Source: Gammaproteobacteria bacterium
GTDB taxonomy: Bacteria > Pseudomonadota > Gammaproteobacteria > Pseudomonadales > JAUIKI01
NCBI GenBank assembly: GCA_030430875.1
Contig: JAUIKI010000045.1
Coordinates: 1-8,423 of the forward strand
Reading direction: 5' to 3'
DNA: 8,423 bases
Shown here: piece by piece, positions 7,256 through 8,423 of the stretch
How positions within the stretch are numbered: the first letter of the stretch is position 1
How the letters are laid out: the number at the start of each line of letters is the position of its first letter
Program-made: the position numbers and the translations under genes
Notes under the pieces: model-generated
What the model was told of the DNA's origin: nothing
The model's database searches: none
Seen by the model: only the letters and a program-made list of their open reading frames with translations

Positions 7256-8134
7256 ATGGAAAATTGGCTGCCTCTGTTTTTTGTCAGTGTGATGGGATTT
7301 GCTCTGTTGGTTTATGTGATTCTTGATGGTTATGATTTGGGTATTGGTATGCTTTTACCCCTAGCTAAAGATAAAGAAAAAGACCAAATGATTGCGTCAA
7401 TCGGTCCTTTTTGGGATGCGAATGAAACCTGGATTGTCCTAGGAATTGGCGTGTTATTGATTGCGTTTCCAAAGGCACACAGTCTGATACTCACGTCACT
7501 ATATTTACCCGTTACACTCATGCTTTTAGGGTTAATCCTGCGAGGTGTTTCCTTCGATTTTAGAGCTAAAGCCAAAACGCAGCATCGAAAGATGTGGAAT
7601 TATTTGTTTGCGCTGGGTTCATTGGTTGCTGCTACATCACAAGGTTGGATGTTGGGATCTTATGTGATGGGGTTAGAGAAAAATACCACCAGTTTACTGT
7701 TTTCATTTGGAATTGCTCTCACGCTGCCAGCACTTTATATCATGCTGGGTTGTGGTTGGTTGTTTATTAAAACTACTGATGAGTTATATCAAAAAACTAT
7801 TCGTTGGGCTCGTTGGACTCTGTTGCCAATGGGTGCGGGATTATTTTTGATTTCAATTGCAACACCCATTGCCAGTGACATCATTGCTCAAAAGTGATTT
7901 TCTCTTCCCGCTGCCATTGGGCTACTTCCCATTCCTTTTACATCATTCATCGCCTTTGCAGTCATTTTCTGGGTGCTTGGGCATAAAACCATCATGAATG
8001 CAGGATTTGGCTGGATTGTTTTTGTGTGCATGATTGTGATTTGCATTATGTCTGCTCTTGGGCTCGCTTACAGTATCTATCCGGATATTGTTATTAATAA
8101 ACTCAGTACCACTTTGTTTGATAGTGTTAAATAG
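7256..8134 (+). pseudogene. cydB: Cytochrome bd-type quinol oxidase subunit II, interrupted by an in-frame TGA and truncated at the 3' end
   Basis: CydB pairs with CydA in bd oxidase. ATG 7256, behind a strong ribosome binding site, opens a frame of 213 codons with clear family blocks: VILDGYDLGIGML, IGPFWDANETWIVLGIGVLL, AFPKAHSLILTSLYLPV and ILRGVSFDFRAKAK. TGA at 7895-7897 stops it. The same frame then continues for 78 codons to TAG 8132-8134 with hydrophobic, CydB-like sequence: FSLPAAIGLLPIPF just after the stop, then a GLAYSIYPDIV segment resembling the family's penultimate helix and following loop. Typical members have Trp just before Phe-Ser at this point (from memory), so one TGG-to-TGA change explains the stop. 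rmuC, the phosphatase gene and cydA all end in TGA, so TGA is a real stop here. Even with readthrough the product (292 codons) lacks the last ~40 residues, about one transmembrane helix, of a usual ~330-residue CioB. A predictor would call only 7256-7897. Sequencing or assembly error is the alternative. Confidence 0.85.
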
Positions 8135-8423
8135 TAAAGAGCTCAATGGCCAATAATAAGCTCCGTTATGTGTGGCCATCCACAGAACATTATTTTCATC
8201 TAATTCTAGTGCCAAGATATTAGGTTGGTTAAGTTTATACTTTGACTTATCTAGTGCTAAAACATTGTTCGCAGTACGAGTATTTCTATCAATTTTGTAT
8301 AGCCCTAACTCTGTTGCAATGAATTCACCATAAGCTGTGCTCTCGTGGTCCCAAATATTGAGCGACTTCACAAGAGTATAAGTATTTGCAAAATCAAAGC
8401 TATTGCCTGAAGTAGGGGCAACA
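7943..8423 (-). CDS. Two-component-regulator-type beta-propeller protein, partial; tail lost, 5' end outside window
   Basis: The - strand frame is open from the right edge to TGA at 7943-7945. The part from 8423 to about 8130 encodes recognisable reg_prop-style propeller blades. One blade has YGEFIATELGLYKIDR. The next has ILALELDENNVLWMATHNGAYYW, matching the pattern Ile-x-Ala-Leu...Asp-x-x-x-x-Leu-Trp-x-x-Thr-x-x-Gly. Such blades form the periplasmic sensor of large membrane proteins that usually continue into a Y_Y_Y domain and a histidine kinase or diguanylate cyclase output. Here the frame runs instead into antisense cydB sequence. The last ~60 residues, Asn/His/Lys-rich and unlike a propeller (about 8128 down to 7943), are accidental. 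The gene has therefore lost its 3' part and any output domain in this window. The true start is upstream of the right edge; an internal GTG at 8371 is not a credible start because propeller-like coding continues above it. It probably makes no functional receptor and could equally be called a pseudogene. Confidence 0.7.
   Translation of the reverse strand, partial: VAPTSGNSFDFANTYTLVKSLNIWDHESTAYGEFIATELGLYKIDRNTRTANNVLALDKSKYKLNQPNILALELDENNVLWMATHNGAYYWPLSSLLFNTIKQSGTEFINNNIRIDTVSEPKSRHNANHNHAHKNNPAKSCIHDGFMPKHPENDCKGDE
8120..8145. other. Junction of truncated cydB and truncated propeller gene
   Basis: CydB-like sequence on the + strand fades after about 8122-8131, where the frame stops at TAG 8132-8134. 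Propeller-like coding on the - strand fades over the same interval. No intergenic space, terminator, insertion-sequence end or target duplication was recognised at the boundary. The most economical reading is a deletion that removed the 3' ends of two convergent genes; an assembly join is the alternative. The exact breakpoint cannot be placed by eye. Confidence 0.55.

Noticed and set aside
7895..7897. Genome-wide reassignment of TGA to tryptophan
   Set aside because: rmuC, the phosphatase gene and cydA all terminate at TGA exactly where family proteins end, and tryptophan is encoded by TGG throughout.
8139..8163. Inverted GAGCT/AGCTC pair near the cydB-propeller junction as a bidirectional terminator
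   Set aside because: The arms are only 5 nt with a 15-nt loop and no T tract, and they sit within propeller coding sequence.

Overview
The window looks like chromosomal DNA of a low-GC (roughly 38-40% by eye) gammaproteobacterium. The evidence is the zipA-ligA gene order, the ZipA C-terminal domain (a divisome protein restricted to Gammaproteobacteria), and the AT-rich codon use shared by all genes. An environmental or host-associated lineage such as Legionellales would fit, but this is inference and no taxon marker in the window settles it.

Left part (1-5463, all + strand): a tightly packed, probably co-transcribed run. It holds the 3' end of zipA (FtsZ-membrane tether), ligA (NAD-dependent DNA ligase), rmuC (membrane-anchored protein with a PD-(D/E)XK-like core), a NagD-like HAD-IIA phosphatase, and a class D (OXA-type) beta-lactamase. 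Junctions are very tight: zipA and ligA are essentially contiguous, ligA and rmuC overlap by 8 nt, the gap from rmuC to the phosphatase is 37 nt, and the phosphatase stop and beta-lactamase start share ATGA. The first three genes serve cell division and DNA repair or recombination. The last two have no obvious functional link to them, and nothing mobile surrounds the beta-lactamase gene.

Middle (5464-5868): about 405 nt of AT-rich sequence without a credible gene. It separates the run from the oxidase genes and probably carries their promoter.

Right part (5869-8423): cydA, an intact subunit I of a cyanide-insensitive-type (short Q-loop) bd quinol oxidase, followed after 1 nt by cydB with a strong Shine-Dalgarno site. 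cydB is broken in two ways. An in-frame TGA at 7895-7897 interrupts it, yet CydB-like sequence continues in the same frame for another 78 codons. It then ends at TAG 8132-8134, before the last transmembrane segment expected of the family. Immediately beyond, on the - strand, lies the 5' portion of a beta-propeller sensor-type gene (reg_prop repeats), which has also lost its 3' part. Both convergent genes are truncated at the same place, near 8120-8145. This is what a deletion spanning the tails of two facing genes would leave. The cydAB locus therefore appears to be decaying, with cydA still intact. I see no tRNA, rRNA, CRISPR array, insertion sequence or convincing new system; the decaying oxidase locus and its junction are the most notable signals.
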